64,000 nucleotides of DNA from positions 62,001-126,000 of the forward strand of contig JASANG010001089.1 in NCBI GenBank assembly GCA_030248215.1. The letters run 5' to 3'. This stretch comes from Enoplolaimus lenunculus (taxonomy: Eukaryota > Nematoda > Enoplea > Enoplida > Thoracostomopsidae). Position 1 is the first letter of the stretch. Each line of letters opens with the position of its first letter. The notes beneath the pieces were generated by a model. The model saw only the letters and a program-made list of their open reading frames with translations, was not told the origin of the DNA and made no database searches. Made by a program: the position numbers and the translations under genes. This document shows, piece by piece, positions 62,761 through 64,000 of this stretch.

Positions 62761-64000
62761 TTTAGCGCATGTGAGGTAGTCATTCAGAAACGGAGAGAAA
62801 AGCATAGGAGAAGGCTTTAAATTTTCTGGAGGATGAGTAAACTAAATTTTTTTATCGTCGACGTCAGGAGTATGGTACCAAATACTGGGCTTTGTATATT
62901 TCAAGGAATATATTAAATGCTATAACTTGTACTCATTTTAATGTTTTGATATTAAAAATTTAGCTCGGTTTGTGGATTTATTGAGTTGATAGCGGCATTG
63001 CCGAAATATCCAGTTCCCAGAAAGTGAAAAATGGGGCCGGGTTACATCCTAATAAGATTTGCAAGTTCGTGTCGTCTTAAGTACGGTCATATTTTGGACG
63101 ACAAAATCACAAATAATCCACTGGTTCAAAAGTAAATTTTTTGAAGAATTTATGAAACTGCTCGTCTGACCTTTGACTAATCTACGTGGCGTATGTTTGA
63201 CCCAGCGGCTCATGATAGCCTGATCATTTTCCTCGGGAGTTTAGCTTATAAGTTTTAAGACTATTTCTTTGCTCAGACTTTAGGATTTGTTTATCCTAAT
63301 ACGCTGCGGCGTTGGCTTTAGTTTGACTTGGGAGTAGGATATGCTATATATACGCTGCTACACGGCTCTCAGCAATACATAATCGGACCCGTTAAACATC
63401 CTAGATCTCGCGTTTACACAATGAGGCAGAGCAAATCCCTCCAATTTTAATTTGGTTCCTGTGGACCTGACAGGGGCAGGGATGTAGGTGATATATCTCG
63501 TTCGGAAATTTTAGACAGTCTGTGAAACACTACTTAAAATACTTTAACTAATTTCCCTAACTTTTTTAAGCATAAGTGTCCTAAATATTGAGTAAATCTT
63601 TGCTGAAATAATGTAAATAAATAAACCTACTGCTGTCAATTGCTAAAATGGAAAACCAAGCATTGTGTGTTTGCTTAAAATTAAGTAAAACTTTGCCAAG
63701 CGCCATAGTAAGTAAAACCGGCACTTACTCCGACAACAGTTTACTTAATTTTAAGCATATATATTCTTAGTGAGCAGGTAAGAAATAGCACTGCACTTTT
63801 AAATTTTATTTTCAATAATTTGAGTTGTAGAGTTCAAAATTTTTTAATTTATATATCATCGTTCCGAAATGATTTTATTTCTACGCCCTTGGGAACTGAT
63901 AAACCAAGAATTATAACTTGCCCCGTTCTAACAAAATCAAATCGAGATTTTTTCATTTTTTTGTCAAAACTACGTTTACATGCATGAACTATTGTGTATG
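62761..64000. other. gene-poor terminal region
   Basis: No exon recognised. A decayed MITE right end (GGGCCGGGTTACATCCTA) is near 63030-63050. Inverted arms TGCTTAAAATTAAGTAAAAC (63672-63691) and GTTTACTTAATTTTAAGCA (63739-63756) form a hairpin-capable structure. Confidence 0.45.

Noticed and set aside
63180-63195. Second U1-like fragment (ACTAATCTACGTG shared with the U1 gene)
   Set aside because: Only 13 bases match, with no U1 structure around them. A chance match of this length is plausible in 64 kb.
1-64000. tRNA, rRNA, spliced-leader RNA, LINE or LTR retroelement, Polinton
   Set aside because: I looked for T-arm motifs, rRNA cores, the nematode spliced leader, reverse transcriptase or integrase motifs and long terminal repeats and saw none. 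By-eye scanning could miss degenerate copies.

Overview
This is a stretch of an AT-rich animal genome with spliced genes, long non-coding intervals, many small DNA transposons and a large tandem satellite. The best taxonomic clues are a nuclear lamin tail, a U1 snRNA that begins AAACUUAC (nematode-like), and scattered TTAGGC-type hexamers, which is the nematode telomere unit. I read it as an invertebrate metazoan, possibly a nematode. That placement is tentative because the hexamers sit inside transposons rather than at a chromosome end. No virus, retroelement or bacterial gene was recognised. Most long open frames are chance frames or frames inside repeats. Layout: 177-1708 holds the last three coding exons of a nuclear lamin (+ strand), followed by a long 3' UTR to about 3.77 kb. 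A G-rich minisatellite and a 247-base stretch without a single G lie near 3.86-4.27 kb. 6521-9539 is a three-exon gene for a 380-residue, nuclear-looking protein with a weak SERTA-like segment. 10625-11304 contains two phase-compatible exons of an unrecognised gene. 11.3-20.7 kb is gene-poor and dense in short inverted-repeat elements with 8-bp target duplications (hAT-like MITEs), including one nested in another. From about 20.7 to 48.0 kb there is a satellite built of about 450-bp monomers. Two monomer types alternate to form an 866-918 bp dimer, repeated about 21-22 times between about 26.3 and 45.6 kb. The centre is homogeneous, with recent copies almost identical, while the flanks decay into barely recognisable monomers, the pattern expected of a centromere-type or other amplifying satellite. 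48-62.5 kb is mostly non-coding with more MITEs and one candidate terminal exon at 59970-60184. A structurally intact U1 snRNA gene lies on the minus strand at 62498-62657. The identifiable genes (lamin, a putative transcription cofactor, U1) are ordinary nuclear housekeeping functions and form no operon or pathway. The notable content is repeat biology: a higher-order satellite with an age gradient, and at least two hAT-like MITE families whose interiors are built of short repeated motifs (CCGGAA in one, TTAGGC/GCCTAA in the other). Everything was read by eye, so homology calls are recognition from memory and none was searched.
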